From assembly GCA_028752905.1 (NCBI GenBank), contig JAQNBH010000015.1:898937-962936 (forward strand): DNA of 64,000 bases, read 5' to 3'. The position numbers and the translations under genes were made by a program. This document shows positions 24,001 through 39,000 of the stretch, one piece after another. This DNA is from Cladorhizidae sp. MBARI D1340-BT2. Taxonomy: Eukaryota > Porifera > Demospongiae > Poecilosclerida > Cladorhizidae. Position 1 is the stretch's first letter, and each line of letters begins with the position of its first letter. A model generated the notes under the pieces. The model ran no database searches. It saw only the letters and a program-made list of their open reading frames with translations, and was not told the origin of the DNA.

Positions 24001-27000
24001 GTTTACATGTGTCCTGGGCATGTGCAGTATAATAGTCAGTGTTAATGTTTACATGTGTCCTCGGCATTTGCAGTATAATAGTCAGTGTTAATGTTTACAC
24101 ATGTCCTGGGCATGTGCAGTATAATAGTCAGTGCTAATGTTTACATGTGTCCTGGGCATGTGCAGTATAATAGTCAGTGTTAATGTTTACACGTGTCCTG
24201 GGCATGTGCAGTATAATAGTCAGTGCTAATGTTTACATGTGTCCTGGGCATGTGCAGTATAATAGTCAGTGTTAATGTTTACATGTGTCCTGGGCATGTG
24301 AAGTATAATAGTCAGTGTTAATGTTTACACATGTCCTGGGCATGTGCAGTATAATAGTCAGTGTTAATGTTTACATGTGTCCTGGGCATGTGCAGTATAA
24401 TAGTCAGTGTTAATGTTTACATGTGTCCTGGGCATGTGCAGTATAATAGTCAGTGTTAATGTTTACATGTGTCCTGGGCATGTGAAGTATAATAGTCAGT
24501 GTTAATGTTTACATGTGTCCTGGGCATGTGCAGTATAATAGTCAGTGTTAATGTTTACACATGTCCTGGGCATGTGCAGTATAATAGTCAGTGTTAATGT
24601 TTACATGTGTCCTGGGCATGTGCAGTATAATAGTCAGTGTTAATGTTTACATGTGTCCTGGGCATGTGCAGTATAATAGTCAGTGTTAATGTTTACATGT
24701 GTCCTGGGCATGAGCAGTATAATAGTCAGTGTTAATGTTTACATGTGTCCTGGGCATGTGCAGTATAATAGTCAGTGTTAATGTTTACATGTATCCTGGG
24801 CATGTGCAGTATAATAGTCAGTGTTAATGTTTACATGTATCCTGGGCATGTGCAGTATAATAGTCGGTGTTAATGTTTACATGTGTCCTGGTCATGTGAA
24901 GTATAATAGTCAGTGTTAATGTTTACATGTGTCCTGGGCATGTGCAGTATAATAGTCAGTGTTAATGTTTACATGTGTCCTGGGCATGTGCAGTATAATA
25001 GTCAGTGTTAATGTTTACATGTGTCCTGGGCATGTGCAGTATAATAGTCAGTGTTAATGTTTACATGTGTCCTGGGCATGTGCAGTATAATAGTCAGTGT
25101 TAATGTTTACATGTGTCCTGGGCATGTGCAGTATAATAGTCAGTGTTAATGTTTACATGTGTCCTGGGCATGTGCAGTATAATAGTCAGTGTTAATGTTT
25201 ACATGTGTCCTGGGCATGTGCAGTATAATAGTCAGTGTTAATGTTTACATGTGTCCTGGGCATGTGCAGTATAATAGTCAGTGTTAATGTTTACATGTGT
25301 CCTGGGCATGTGTAGTATAATAGTCAGTGTTAATGTTTACATGTGTCCTGGGCATGTGAAGTATAATAGTCAGTGTTAATGTTTACATGTGTCCTGGGCA
25401 TGTGCAGTATAATAGTCAGTGTTAATGTTTACATGTGTCCTGGGCATGTGCAGTATAATAGTCAGTGTTAATGTTTACATGTGTCCTGGGCATGAGCAGT
25501 ATAATAGTCAGTGTTAATGTTCACACATGTCCTGGGCATGTGCAGTATAATAGTCAGTGTTAATGTTTACATGTGTCCTGGGCATGAGCAGTATAATAGT
25601 CAGTGTTAATGTTTACACATGTCCTGGGCATGTGAAGTATAATAGTCAGTGTTAATGTTTACATGTGTCCTGGGCATGTGAAGTATAATAGTCAGTGTTA
25701 ATGTTTACATGTGTCCTGGGCATGTGCAGTATAATAGTCAGTGTTAATGTTTACATGTGTCCTGGGCATGTGCAGTATAATAGTCAGTGTTAATGTTTAC
25801 ATGTGTCCTGGGCATGTGCAGTATAATAGTCAGTGTTAATGTTTACATGTGTCCTGGGCATGTGCAGTATAATAGTCAGTGTTAATGTTTACATGTGTCC
25901 TGGACATGTGCAGTATAATAGTCAGTGTTAATGTTTACACGTGTCCTGGGCATGTGAAGTATAATAGTCAGTGTTAATGTTTACATGTGTCCTGGGCATG
26001 TGAAGTATAATAGTCAGTGTTAATGTTTACATGTGTCCTGGACATGTGCAGTATAATAGTCAGTGTTAATGTTTACATGTGTCCTGGGCATGTGCAGTAT
26101 AATAGTCAGTGTTAATGTTTACATGTGTCCTGGGCATGTGCAGTATAATAGTCAGTGTTAATGTTTACATGTGTCCTGGGCATGTGAAGTATAATAGTCA
26201 GTGTTAATGTTTACACATGTCCTGGGCATGTGCAGTATAATAGTCAGTGTTAATGTTTACACATGTCCTGGGCATGTGAAGTATAATAGTCAGTGTTAAT
26301 GTTTACATGTGTCCTGGGCATGTGAAGTATAATAGTCAGTGTTAATGTTTACATGTGTCCTGGGCATGTGCAGTATAATAGTCAGTGTTAATGTTTACAT
26401 GTGTCCTGGGCATGTGAAGTATAATAGTCAGTGTTAATGTTTACATGTGTCCTGGGCATGTGCAGTATAATAGTCAGTGTTAATGTTTACATGTGTCCTG
26501 GGCATGTGCAGTATAATAGTCAGTGTTAATGTTTACATGTGTCCTGGGCATGTGAAGTATAATAGTCAGTGTTAATGTTTACACATGTCCTGGGCATGTG
26601 AAGTATAATAGTCAGTGTTAATGTTTACATGTGTCCTGGGCATGTGAAGTATAATAGTCAGTGTTAATGTTTACATGTGTCCTGGGCATGTGCGTATAAT
26701 AGTCAGTGTTAATGTTTACATGTGTCCTGGGCATGTGCAGTATAATAGTCAGTGTTAATGTTTACATGTGTCCTGGGCATGTGCAGTATAATAGTCAGTG
26801 TTAATGTTTACACATGTCCTGGGCATGTGAAGTATAATAGTCAGTGTTAATGTTTACATGTGTCCTGGGCATGTGCAGTATAATAGTCAGTGTTAATGTT
26901 TACATGTGTCCTGGGCATGAGCAGTATAATAGTTAGTGTTAATGTTTACATGTGTCCTGGGCATGTGCAGTATAATAGTCAGTGTTAATGTTTACATGTG

Positions 27001-30000
27001 TCCTGGGCATGTGCAGTATAATAGTCAGTGTTAATGTTTACATGTGTCCTGGGCATGTGCAGTATAATAGTCAGTGTTAATGTTTACATGTGTCCTGGGC
27101 ATGTGCAGTATAATAGTCAGTGTTAATGTTTACATGTGTCCTGGGCATGTGCAGTATAATAGTCAGTGTTAATGTTTACATGTGTCCTGGGCATGTGCAG
27201 TATAATAGTCAGTGTTAATGTTTACATGTGTCCTGGGCATGTGTAGTATAATAGTCAGTGTTAATGTTTACATGTGTCCTGGGCATGTGCAGTATAATAG
27301 TCAGTGTTAATGTTTACATGTGTCCTGGGCATGTGCAGTATAATAGTCAGTGTTAATGTTTACATGTATCCTGGGCATGTGCAGTATAATAGTCAGTGTT
27401 AATGTTTACATGTGTCCTGGGCATGTGCAGTATAATAGTCAGTGTTAATGTTTACATGTGTCCTGGGCATGTGCAGTATAATAGTCAGTGTTAATGTTTA
27501 CATGTATCCTGGGCATGTGCAGTATAATAGTCAGTGTTAATGTTTACATGTGTCCTGGGCATGTGTAGTATAATAGTCAGTGTTAATGTTTACATGTGTC
27601 CTGGGCATGTGCAGTATAATAGTCAGTGTTAATGTTTACATGTGTCCTGGGCATGTGCAGTATAATAGTCAGTGTTAATGTTTACATGTGTCCTGGGCAT
27701 GTGCAGTATAATAGTCAGTGTTAATGTTTACATGTGTCCTGGGCATGTGCAGTATAATAGTCAGTGTTAATGTTTACATGTGTCCTGGGCATGTGCAGTA
27801 TAATAGTCAGTGTTAATGTTTACATGTGTCCTGGGCATGTGCAGTATAATAGTCAGTGTTAATGTTTACATGTGTCCTGGGCATGTGCAGTATAATAGTC
27901 AGTGTTAATGTTTACATGTGTCCTGGGCATGTGCAGTATAATAGTCAGTGTTAATGTTTACATGTGTCCTGGGCATGTGCAGTATAATAGTCAGTGTTAA
28001 TGTTTACACGTGTCCTGGGCATGTGCAGTATAATAGTCAGTGTTAATGTTTACATGTGTCCTGGGCATGTGAAGTATAATAGTCAGTGCTAATGTTTACA
28101 TGTGTCCTGGGCATGTGATGTATAATAGTCAGTGTTAATGTTTACATGTGTCCTGGGCATGTGCAGTATAATAGTCAGTGTTAATGTTTACATGTGTCCT
28201 GGGCATGTGCAGTATAATAGTCAGTGTTAATGTTTACATGTGTCCTGGGCATGTGCAGTATAATAGTCAGTGTTAATGTTTACATGTGTCCTGGGCATGT
28301 GTAGTATAATAGTCAGTGTTAATGTTTACATGTGTCCTGGGCATGTGCAGTATAATAGTCAGTGTTAATGTTTACATGTGTCCTGGGCATGTGCAGTATA
28401 ATAGTCAGTGTTAATGTTTACATGTGTCCTGGGCATGTGCAGTATAATAGTCAGTGTTAATGTTTACATGTGTCCTGGGCATGTGGAGTATAATAGTCAG
28501 TGTTAATGTTTACATGTGTCCTGGGCATGTGTAGTATAATAGTCAGTGTTAATGTTTACATGTGTCCTGGGCATGTGCAGTATAATAGTCAGTGTTAATG
28601 TTTACATGTGTCCTGGGCATGTGCAGTATAATAGTCAGTGTTAATGTTTACACATGTCCTGGGCATGTGCAGTATAATAGTCAGTGTTAATGTTTACATG
28701 TGTCCTGGGCATGTGAAGTATAATAGTCAGTGTTAATGTTTACACATGTCCTGGGCATGTGCAGTATAATAGTCAGTGTTAATGTTTACATGTGTCCTGG
28801 GCATGTGCAGTATAATAGTCAGTGTTAATGTTTACATGTGTCCTGGGCATGTGAAGTATAATAGTCAGTGTTAATGTTTACATGTGTCCTGGGCATGTGC
28901 AGTATAATAGTCAGTGTTAATGTTTACATGTGTCCTGGGCATGTGAAGTATAATAGTCAGTGTTAATGTTTACACATGTCCTGGGCATGTGCAGTATAAT
29001 AGTCAGTGTTAATGTTTACATGTGTCCTGGGCATGTGCAGTATAATAGTCAGTGTTAATGTTTACATGTGTCCTGGGCATGTGCAGTATAATAGTCAGTG
29101 TTAATGTTTACATGTGTCCTGGGCATGTGAAGTATAATAGTCAGTGTTAATGTTTACATGTGTCCTGGGCATGTGCAGTATAATAGTCAGTGTTAATGTT
29201 TACACATGTCCTGGGCATGTGAAGTATAATAGTCAGTGTTAATGTTTACATGTGTCCTGGGCATGTGATGTATAATAGTCAGTGTTAATGTTTACATGTG
29301 TCCTGGGCATGTGCAGTATAATAGTCAGTGTTAATGTTTACACGTGTCCTGGGCATGTGCAGTATAATAGTCAGTGTTAATGTTTACATGTGTCCTGGGC
29401 ATGTGCAGTATAATAGTCAGTGTTAATGTTTACATGTGTCCTGGGCATGTGCAGTATAATAGTCAGTGTTAATGTTTACATGTGTCCTGGGCATGTGAAG
29501 TATAATAGTCAGTGTTAATGTTTACATGTGTCCTGGGCATGTGCAGTATAATAGTCAGTGTTAATGTTTACATGTGTCCTGGGCATGTGAAGTATAATAG
29601 TCAGTGCTAATGTTTACATGTGTCCTGGGCATGTGCAGTATAATAGTCAGTGTTAATGTTTACATGTGTCCTGGGCATGTGCAGTATAATAGTCAGTGCT
29701 AATGTTTACATGTGTCCTGGGCATGTGCAGTATAATAGTCAGTGTTAATGTTTACACATGTCCTGGGCATGTGCAGTATAATAGTCAGTGTTAATGTTTA
29801 CATGTGTCCTGGGCATGTGCAGTATAATAGTCAGTGTTAATGTTTACACGTGTCCTGGGCATGTGCAGTATAATAGTCAGTGTTAATGTTTACACGTGTC
29901 CTGGGCATGTGAAGTATAATAGTCAGTGTTAATGTTTACACGTGTCCTGGGCATGTGAAGTATAATAGTCAGTGTTAATGTTTACATGTGTCCTGGGCAT

Positions 30001-33000
30001 GTGCAGTATAATAGTCAGTGTTAATGTTTACATGTGTCCTGGGCATGTGCAGTATAATAGTCAGTGTTAATGTTTACATGTGTCCTGGGCATGTGCAGTA
30101 TAATAGTCAGTGTTAATGTTTACATGTGTCCTGGGCATGTGCAGTATAATAGTCAGTGTTAATGTTTACACGTGTCCTGGGCATGTGCAGTATAATAGTC
30201 AGTGTTAATGTTTGCATGTGTCCTGGGCATGTGCAGTATAATAGTCAGTGTTAATGTTTACATGTGTCCTGGGCATGTGAAGTATAATAGTCAGTGTTAA
30301 TGTTTACACGTGTCCTGGGCATGTGCAGTATAATAGTCAGTGTTAATGTTTGCATGTGTCCTGGGCATGTGCAGTATAATAGTCAGTGTTAATGTTTACA
30401 TGTGTCCTGGGCATGTGCAGTATAATAGTCAGTGTTAATGTTTACATGTGTCCTGGGCATGTGAAGTATAATAGTCAGTGTTAATGTTTACATGTGTCCT
30501 GGGCATGTGCAGTATAATAGTCAGTGTTAATGTTTACATGTGTCCTGGGCATGTGTAGTATAATAGTCAGTGTTAATGTTTACATGTGTCCTGGGCATGT
30601 GTAGTATAATAGTCAGTGTTAATGTTTACATGTGTCCTGGGCATGTGCAGTATAATAGTCAGTGTTAATGTTTACATGTGTCCTGGGCATGTGCAGTATA
30701 ATAGTCAGTGTTAATGTTTACACGTGTCCTGGGCATGTGCAGTATAATAGTCAGTGTTAATGTTTACATGTGTCCTGGGCATGTGCAGTATAATAGTCAG
30801 TGTTAATGTTTACACGTGTCCTGGGCATGTGCAGTATAATAGTCAGTGTTAATGTTTGCATGTGTCCTGGGCATGTGCAGTATAATAGTCAGTGTTAATG
30901 TTTACATGTGTCCTGGGCATGTGAAGTATAATAGTCAGTGTTAATGTTTACACGTGTCCTGGGCATGTGCAGTATAATAGTCAGTGTTAATGTTTGCATG
31001 TGTCCTGGGCATGTGCAGTATAATAGTCAGTGTTAATGTTTACATGTGTCCTGGGCATGTGCAGTATAATAGTCAGTGTTAATGTTTACATGTGTCCTGG
31101 GCATGTGAAGTATAATAGTCAGTGTTAATGTTTACATGTGTCCTGGGCATGTGCAGTATAATAGTCAGTGTTAATGTTTACATGTGTCCTGGGCATGTGT
31201 AGTATAATAGTCAGTGTTAATGTTTACATGTGTCCTGGGCATGTGTAGTATAATAGTCAGTGTTAATGTTTACATGTGTCCTGGGCATGTGCAGTATAAT
31301 AGTCAGTGCTAATGTTTACATGTGTCCTGGGCATGTGCAGTATAATAGTCAGTGTTAATGTTTACATGTGTCCTGGGCATGTGAAGTATAATAGTCAGTG
31401 TTAATGTTTACATGTGTCCTGGGCATGTGCAGTATAATAGTCAGTGTTAATGTTTACATGTGTCCTGGGCATGTGCAGTATAATAGTCAGTGTTAATGTT
31501 TACATGTGTCCTGGGCATGTGCAGTATAATAGTCAGTGTTAATGTTTACATGTGTCCTGGGCATGTGCAGTATAATAGTCAGTGTTAATGTTTACATGTG
31601 TCCTGGGCATGTGCAGTATAATAGTCAGTGTTAATGTTTACATGTGTCCTGGGCATGTGCAGTATAATAGTTAGTGTTAATGTTTACATGTGTCCTGGGC
31701 ATGTGCAGTATAATAGTCAGTGTTAATGTTTACACGTGTCCTGGGCATGTGCAGTATAATAGTCAGTGTTAATGTTTACATGTGTCCTGGGCATGTGCAG
31801 TATAATAGTCAGTGTTAATGTTCACACATGTCCTGGGCATGTGCAGTATAATAGTCAGTGTTAATGTTTACATGTGTCCTGGGCATGTGCGGTATAATAG
31901 TCAGTGTTAATGTTTACATGTGTCCTGGGCATGTGCAGTATAATAGTCAGTGTTAATGTTTACATGTGTCCTGGGCATGTGCAGTATAATAGTCAGTGTT
32001 AATGTTTACATGTGTCCTGGGCATGTGAAGTATAATAGTCAGTGTTAATGTTTACATGTGTCCTGGGCATGTGAAGTATAATAGTCAGTGTTAATGTTTA
32101 CATGTGTCCTGGGCATGTGAAGTATAATAGTCAGTGTTAATGTTTACATGTGTCCTGGGCATGTGCAGTACAATAGTCAGTGTTAATGTTTACATGTGTC
32201 CTGGGCATGTGTAGTATAATAGTCAGTGTTAATGTTTACATGTGTCCTGGGCATGTGCAGTATAATAGTCAGTGTTAATGTTTACATGTGTCCTGGGCAT
32301 GTGCAGTATAATAGTCAGTGTTAATGTTTACATGTGTCCTGGGCATGTGCAGTATAATAGTCAGTGTTAATGTTTACATGTGTCCTGGGCATGTGAAGTA
32401 TAATAGTCAGTGTTAATGTTTACACGTGTCCTGGGCATGTGCAGTATAATAGTCAGTGTTAATGTTTACATGTGTCCTGGGCATGTGCAGTATAATAGTC
32501 AGTGTTAATGTTTACATGTGTCCTGGGCATGTGAAGTATAATAGTCAGTGTTAATGTTTACATGTGTCCTGGGCATGTGAAGTATAATAGTCAGTGTTAA
32601 TGTTTACATGTGTCCTGGGCATGTGCAGTATAATAGTCAGTGTTAATGTTTACATGTGTCCTGGGCATGTGCAGTATAATAGTCAGTGTTAATGTTTACA
32701 TGTGTCCTGGGCATGTGTAGTATAATAGTCAGTGTTAATGTTTACATGTGTCCTGGGCATGAGCAGTATAATAGTCAGTGTTAATGTTTACATGTGTCCT
32801 GGGCATGTGCAGTATAATAGTCAGTGTTAATGTTTACATGTGTCCTGGGCATGTGAAGTATAATAGTCAGTGTTAATGTTTACATGTGTCCTGGGCATGT
32901 GCAGTATAATAGTCAGTGTTAATGTTTACATGTGTCCTGGGCATGTGCAGTATAATAGTCAGTGTTAATGTTTACATGTGTCCTGGGCATGTGCAGTATA

Positions 33001-36000
33001 ATAGTCAGTGTTAATGTTTACATGTGTCCTGGGCATGTGCAGTATAATAGTCAGTGTTAATGTTTACATGTGTCCTGGGCATGTGCAGTATAATAGTCAG
33101 TGTTAATGTTTACATGTGTCCTGGGCATGTGAAGTATAATAGTCAGTGTTAATGTTTACATGTGTCCTGGGCATGTGCAGTATAATAGTCAGTGTTAATG
33201 TTTACACATGTCCTGGGCATGTGCAGTATAATAGTCAGTGTTAATGTTTACATGTGTCCTGGGCATGTGCAGTATAATAGTCAGTGTTAATGTTTACATG
33301 TGTCCTGGGCATGTGCAGTATAATAGTCAGTGTTAATGTTTACATGTGTCCTGGGCATGTGCAGTATAATAGTCAGTGTTAATGTTTACACGTGTCCTGG
33401 GCATGTGCAGTATAATAGTCAGTGTTAATGTTTACATGTGTCCTGGGCATGTGCAGTATAATAGTCAGTGTTAATGTTTACATGTGTCCTGGGCATGTGC
33501 AGTATAATAGTCAGTGTTAATGTTTACATGTGTCCTGGGCATGTGCAGTATAATAGTCAGTGTTAATGTTTACATGTGTCCTGGGCATGTGCAGTATAAT
33601 AGTCAGTGTTAATGTTTACATGTGTCCTGGGCATGTGCAGTATAATAGTCAGTGTTAATGTTTACATGTGTCCTGGGCATGTGCAGTATAATAGTCAGTG
33701 TTAATGTTTACATGTGTCCTGGGCATGTGAAGTATAATAGTCAGTGTTAATGTTTACATGTGTCCTGGGCATGTGCAGTATAATAGTCAGTGTTAATGTT
33801 TACATGTGTCCTGGGCATGTGCAGTATAATAGTCAGTGTTAATGTTTACATGTGTCCTGGGCATGTGCAGTATAATAGTCAGTGCTAATGTTTACATGTG
33901 TCCTGGGCATGTGCAGTATAATAGTCAGTGTTAATGTTTACATGTGTCCTGGGCATGTGCAGTATAATAGTCAGTGTTAATGTTTACATGTGTCCTGGGC
34001 ATGTGCAGTATAATAGTCAGTGTTAATGTTTACATGTGTCCTGGGCATGTGAAGTATAATAGTCAGTGTTAATGTTTACACGTGTCCTGGGCATGTGCAG
34101 TATAATAGTCAGTGTTAATGTTTACATGTGTCCTGGGCATGTGCAGTATAATAGTCAGTGTTAATGTTTACATGTGTCCTGGGCATGTGTAGTATAATAG
34201 TCAGTGTTAATGTTTACATGTGTCCTGGGCATGTGCAGTATAATAGTCAGTGTTAATGTTTACATGTGTCCTGGGCATGTGAAGTATAATAGTCAGTGTT
34301 AATGTTTACATGTGTCCTGGGCATGTACAGTATAATAGTCAGTGTTAATGTTTACATGTGTCCTGGGCATGTGAAGTATAATAGTCAGTGTTAATGTTTA
34401 CATGTGTCCTGGGCATGTGAAGTATAATAGTCAGTGTTAATGTTTACATGTGTCCTGGGCATGTGCAGTATAATAGTCAGTGTTAATGTTTACATGTGTC
34501 CTGGGCATGTGCAGTATAATAGTCAGTGTTAATGTTTACATGTGTCCTGGGCATGTGCAGTATAATAGTCAGTGTTAATGTTTACATGTGTCCTGGGCAT
34601 GTGAAGTATAATAGTCAGTGTTAATGTTTACATGTGTCCTGGGCATGTGCAGTATAATAGTCAGTGTTAATGTTTACATGTGTCCTGGGCATGAGCAGTA
34701 TAATAGTCAGTGTTAATGTTTACACGTGTCCTGGGCATGTGAAGTATAATAGTCAGTGTTAATGTTTACATGTGTCCTGGGCATGTGAAGTATAATAGTC
34801 AGTGTTAATGTTTACATGTGTCCTGGGCATGTGCAGTATAATAGTCAGTGTTAATGTTTACATGTGTCCTGGGCATGTGCAGTATAATAGTCAGTGTTAA
34901 TGTTTACATGTGTCCTGGGCATGTGCAGTATAATAGTCAGTGTTAATGTTTACATGTGTCCTGGGCATGTGAAGTATAATAGTCAGTGTTAATGTTTACA
35001 TGTGTCCTGGGCATGAGCAGTATAATAGTCAAGTGTTAATGTTTACATGTGTCCTGGGCATGTGCAGTATAATAGTCAGTGTTAATGTTTACACGTGTCC
35101 TGGGCATGTGCAGTATAATAGTCAGTGTTAATGTTTACACGTGTCCTGGGCATGTGCAGTATAATAGTCAGTGTTAATGTTTACATGTGTCCTGGGCATG
35201 TGAAGTATAATAGTCAGTGTTAATGTTTACATGTGTCCTGGGCATGTGAAGTATAATAGTCAGTGTTAATGTTTACATGTGTCCTGGGCATGTGCAGTAT
35301 AATAGTCAGTGTTAATGTTTACATGTGTCCTGGGCATGTGCAGTATAATAGTCAGTGTTAATGTTTACATGTGTCCTGGGCATGTGCAGTATAATAGTCA
35401 GTGTTAATGTTTACATGTGTCCTGGGCATGTGCAGTATAATAGTCAGTGTTAATGTTTACATGTGTCCTGGGCATGTGCAGTATAATAGTCAGTGTTAAT
35501 GTTTACATGTGTCCTGGGCATGTGCAGTATAATAGTCAGTGTTAATGTTTGCATGTGTCCTGGGCATGTGCAGTATAATAGTCAGTGTTAATGTTTACAT
35601 GTGTCCTGGGCATGTGAAGTATAATAGTCAGTGTTAATGTTTACATGTGTCCTGGGCATGTGAAGTATAATAGTCAGTGTTAATGTTTACATGTGTCCTG
35701 GGCATGTACAGTATAATAGTCAGTGTTAATGTTTACATGTGTCCTGGGCATGTGAAGTATAATAGTCAGTGTTAATGTTTACATGTGTCCTGGGCATGTG
35801 CAGTATAATAGTCAGTGTTAATGTTTACATGTGTCCTGGGCATGTGCAGTATAATAGTCAGTGTTAATGTTTACATGTGTCCTGGGCATGTGCAGTATAA
35901 TAGTCAGTGTTAATGTTTACATGTGTCCTGGGCATGTGCAGTATAATAGTCAGTGTTAATGTTTACATGTGTCCTGGGCATGAGCAGTATAATAGTCAGT

Positions 36001-39000
36001 GTTAATGTTTACACGTGTCCTGGGCATGTGAAGTATAATAGTCAGTGTTAATGTTTACATGTGTCCTGGGCATGTGAAGTATAATAGTCAGTGTTAATGT
36101 TTACATGTGTCCTGGGCATGTGCAGTATAATAGTCAGTGTTAATGTTTACATGTGTCCTGGGCATGTGCAGTATAATAGTCAGTGTTAATGTTTACATGT
36201 GTCCTGGGCATGTGCAGTATAATAGTCAGTGTTAATGTTTACATGTGTCCTGGGCATGTGAAGTATAATAGTCAGTGTTAATGTTTACATGTGTCCTGGG
36301 CATGAGCAGTATAATAGTCAAGTGTTAATGTTTACATGTGTCCTGGGCATGTGCAGTATAATAGTCAGTGTTAATGTTTACACGTGTCCTGGGCATGTGC
36401 AGTATAATAGTCAGTGTTAATGTTTACACGTGTCCTGGGCATGTGCAGTATAATAGTCAGTGTTAATGTTTACATGTGTCCTGGGCATGTGAAGTATAAT
36501 AGTCAGTGTTAATGTTTACATGTGTCCTGGGCATGTGAAGTATAATAGTCAGTGTTAATGTTTACATGTGTCCTGGGCATGTGCAGTATAATAGTCAGTG
36601 TTAATGTTTACATGTGTCCTGGGCATGTGCAGTATAATAGTCAGTGTTAATGTTTACATGTGTCCTGGGCATGTGCAGTATAATAGTCAGTGTTAATGTT
36701 TACATGTGTCCTGGGCATGTGCAGTATAATAGTCAGTGTTAATGTTTACATGTGTCCTGGGCATGTGCAGTATAATAGTCAGTGTTAATGTTTACATGTG
36801 TCCTGGGCATGTGAAGTATAATAGTCAGTGTTAATGTTTACATGTGTCCTGGGCATGAGCAGTATAATAGTCAGTGTTAATGTTTACATGTGTCCTGGGC
36901 ATGTGCAGTATAATAGTCAGTGTTAATGTTTACATGTGTCCTGGGCATGAGCAGTATAATAGTCAGTGTTAATGTTTACATGTGTCCTGGGCATGTGCAG
37001 TATAATAGTCAGTGTTAATGTTTACACATGTCCTGGGCATGTGCAGTATAATAGTCAGTGTTAATGTTTACATGTGTCCTGGGCATGTGCAGTATAATAG
37101 TCAGTGTTAATGTTTACATGTGTCCTGGGCATGTGCAGTATAATAGTCAGTGTTAATGTTTACATGTGTCCTGGGCATGTGCAGTATAATAGTCAGTGTT
37201 AATGTTTACATGTGTCCTGGGCATGTGAAGTATAATAGTCAGTGTTAATGTTTACATGTGTCCTGGGCATGTGCAGTATAATAGTCAGTGTTAATGTTTA
37301 CATGTGTCCTGGGCATGTGCAGTATAATAGTCAGTGTTAATGTTTACATGTGTCCTGGGCATGTGCAGTATAATAGTCAGTGTTAATGTTTACATGTGTC
37401 CTGGGCATGTGCAGTATAATAGTCAGTGTTAATGTTTACATGTGTCCTGGGCATGTGCAGTATAATAGTCAGTGTTAATGTTTACATGTGTCCTGGGCAT
37501 GTGCAGTATAATAGTCAGTGTTAATGTTTACATGTGTCCTGGGCATGTGAAGTATAATAGTCAGTGTTAATGTTTACATGTGTCCTGGGCATGTGCAGTA
37601 TAATAGTCAGTGTTAATGTTTACATGTGTCCTGGGCATGTGCAGTATAATAGTCAGTGTTAATGTTTACATGTGTCCTGGGCATGTGCAGTATAATAGTC
37701 AGTGTTAATGTTTACATGTGTCCTGGGCATGTGCAGTATAATAGTCAGTGTTAATGTTTACATGTGTCCTGGGCATGTGAAGTATAATAGTCAGTGTTAA
37801 TGTTTACATGTGTCCTGGGCATGTGCGGTAGCTAGTGATAGAGCACATTCTAGCTCATGTAGTAATATCACACCTGAAGTGTGGACGAGGTCCACTCCTG
37901 ATAATTATTAATAGAGCACATTCTAGCACATATAGTAATATCACACCTGAAGTGTGGATGAGGTCCACCTCTGATAATTATTAATAGAGTACATTCTAGC
38001 ACATGTAGTAATATCACACCTGAAGTGTGGATGAGGTCAACCTCTGATAATTATTAATAGAGCACATTCTAGCACATGTAGTAATATCACACCTGAAGTG
38101 TGGATGAGGTCAACCTCTGATAATTATTAATAGAGCACATTCTAGCACATGTAGTAATATCACACCTGAAGTGTGGATGAGGTCCACCTCTGATAATTAT
38201 TAATAGAGCACATTCTAGCACATGTAGTAATATCACACCTGAAGTGTGGATGAGGTCCACCTCTGATAATTATTAATAGAGCACATTCTAGCACATGTAG
38301 TAATATCACACCTGAAGTGTGGATGAGGTCCACCTCTGATAATTATTAATAGAGCACATTCTAGCACATGTAGTAATATCACACCTGAAGTATGGATGAG
38401 GTCCACCTCTGATAATTATTAGTAGTAATATCACACCTGAAGTGTGGATGAGGTCCACCTCTGATAATTATTAATAGAGCACATTCTAGCACATGTAGTA
38501 ATATCACACCTGAAGTATGGATGAGGTCCACCTCTGATAATTATTAGTAGTAATATCACACCTGAAGTGTGGATGAGGTCCACCTCTGATAATTATTAAT
38601 AGAGCACATTCTAGCACATGTAGTAATATCACACCTGAAGTGTGGATGAGGTCCACCTTTGATAATTATTAATAGAGCACATTCTAGCACATGTAGTAAT
38701 ATCACACCTGAAGTGTGGATGAGGTCCACCTCTGATAATTATTAACTCTGATAATTATTAATAGAGCACATTCTAGCACATGTAGTAATATCACACCTGA
38801 AGTGTGGATGAGGTCCACCTCTGATAATTATTAATAGAGCACATTCTAGCACATGTAGTAATATCACACCTGAAGTGTGGATGAGGTCCACCTCTGATAA
38901 TTATTAATAGAGCACATTCTAGCACATGTAGTAATATCACACCTGAAGTGTGGATGAGGTCCACCTCTGATAATTATTAATAGAGCACATTCTAGCACAT

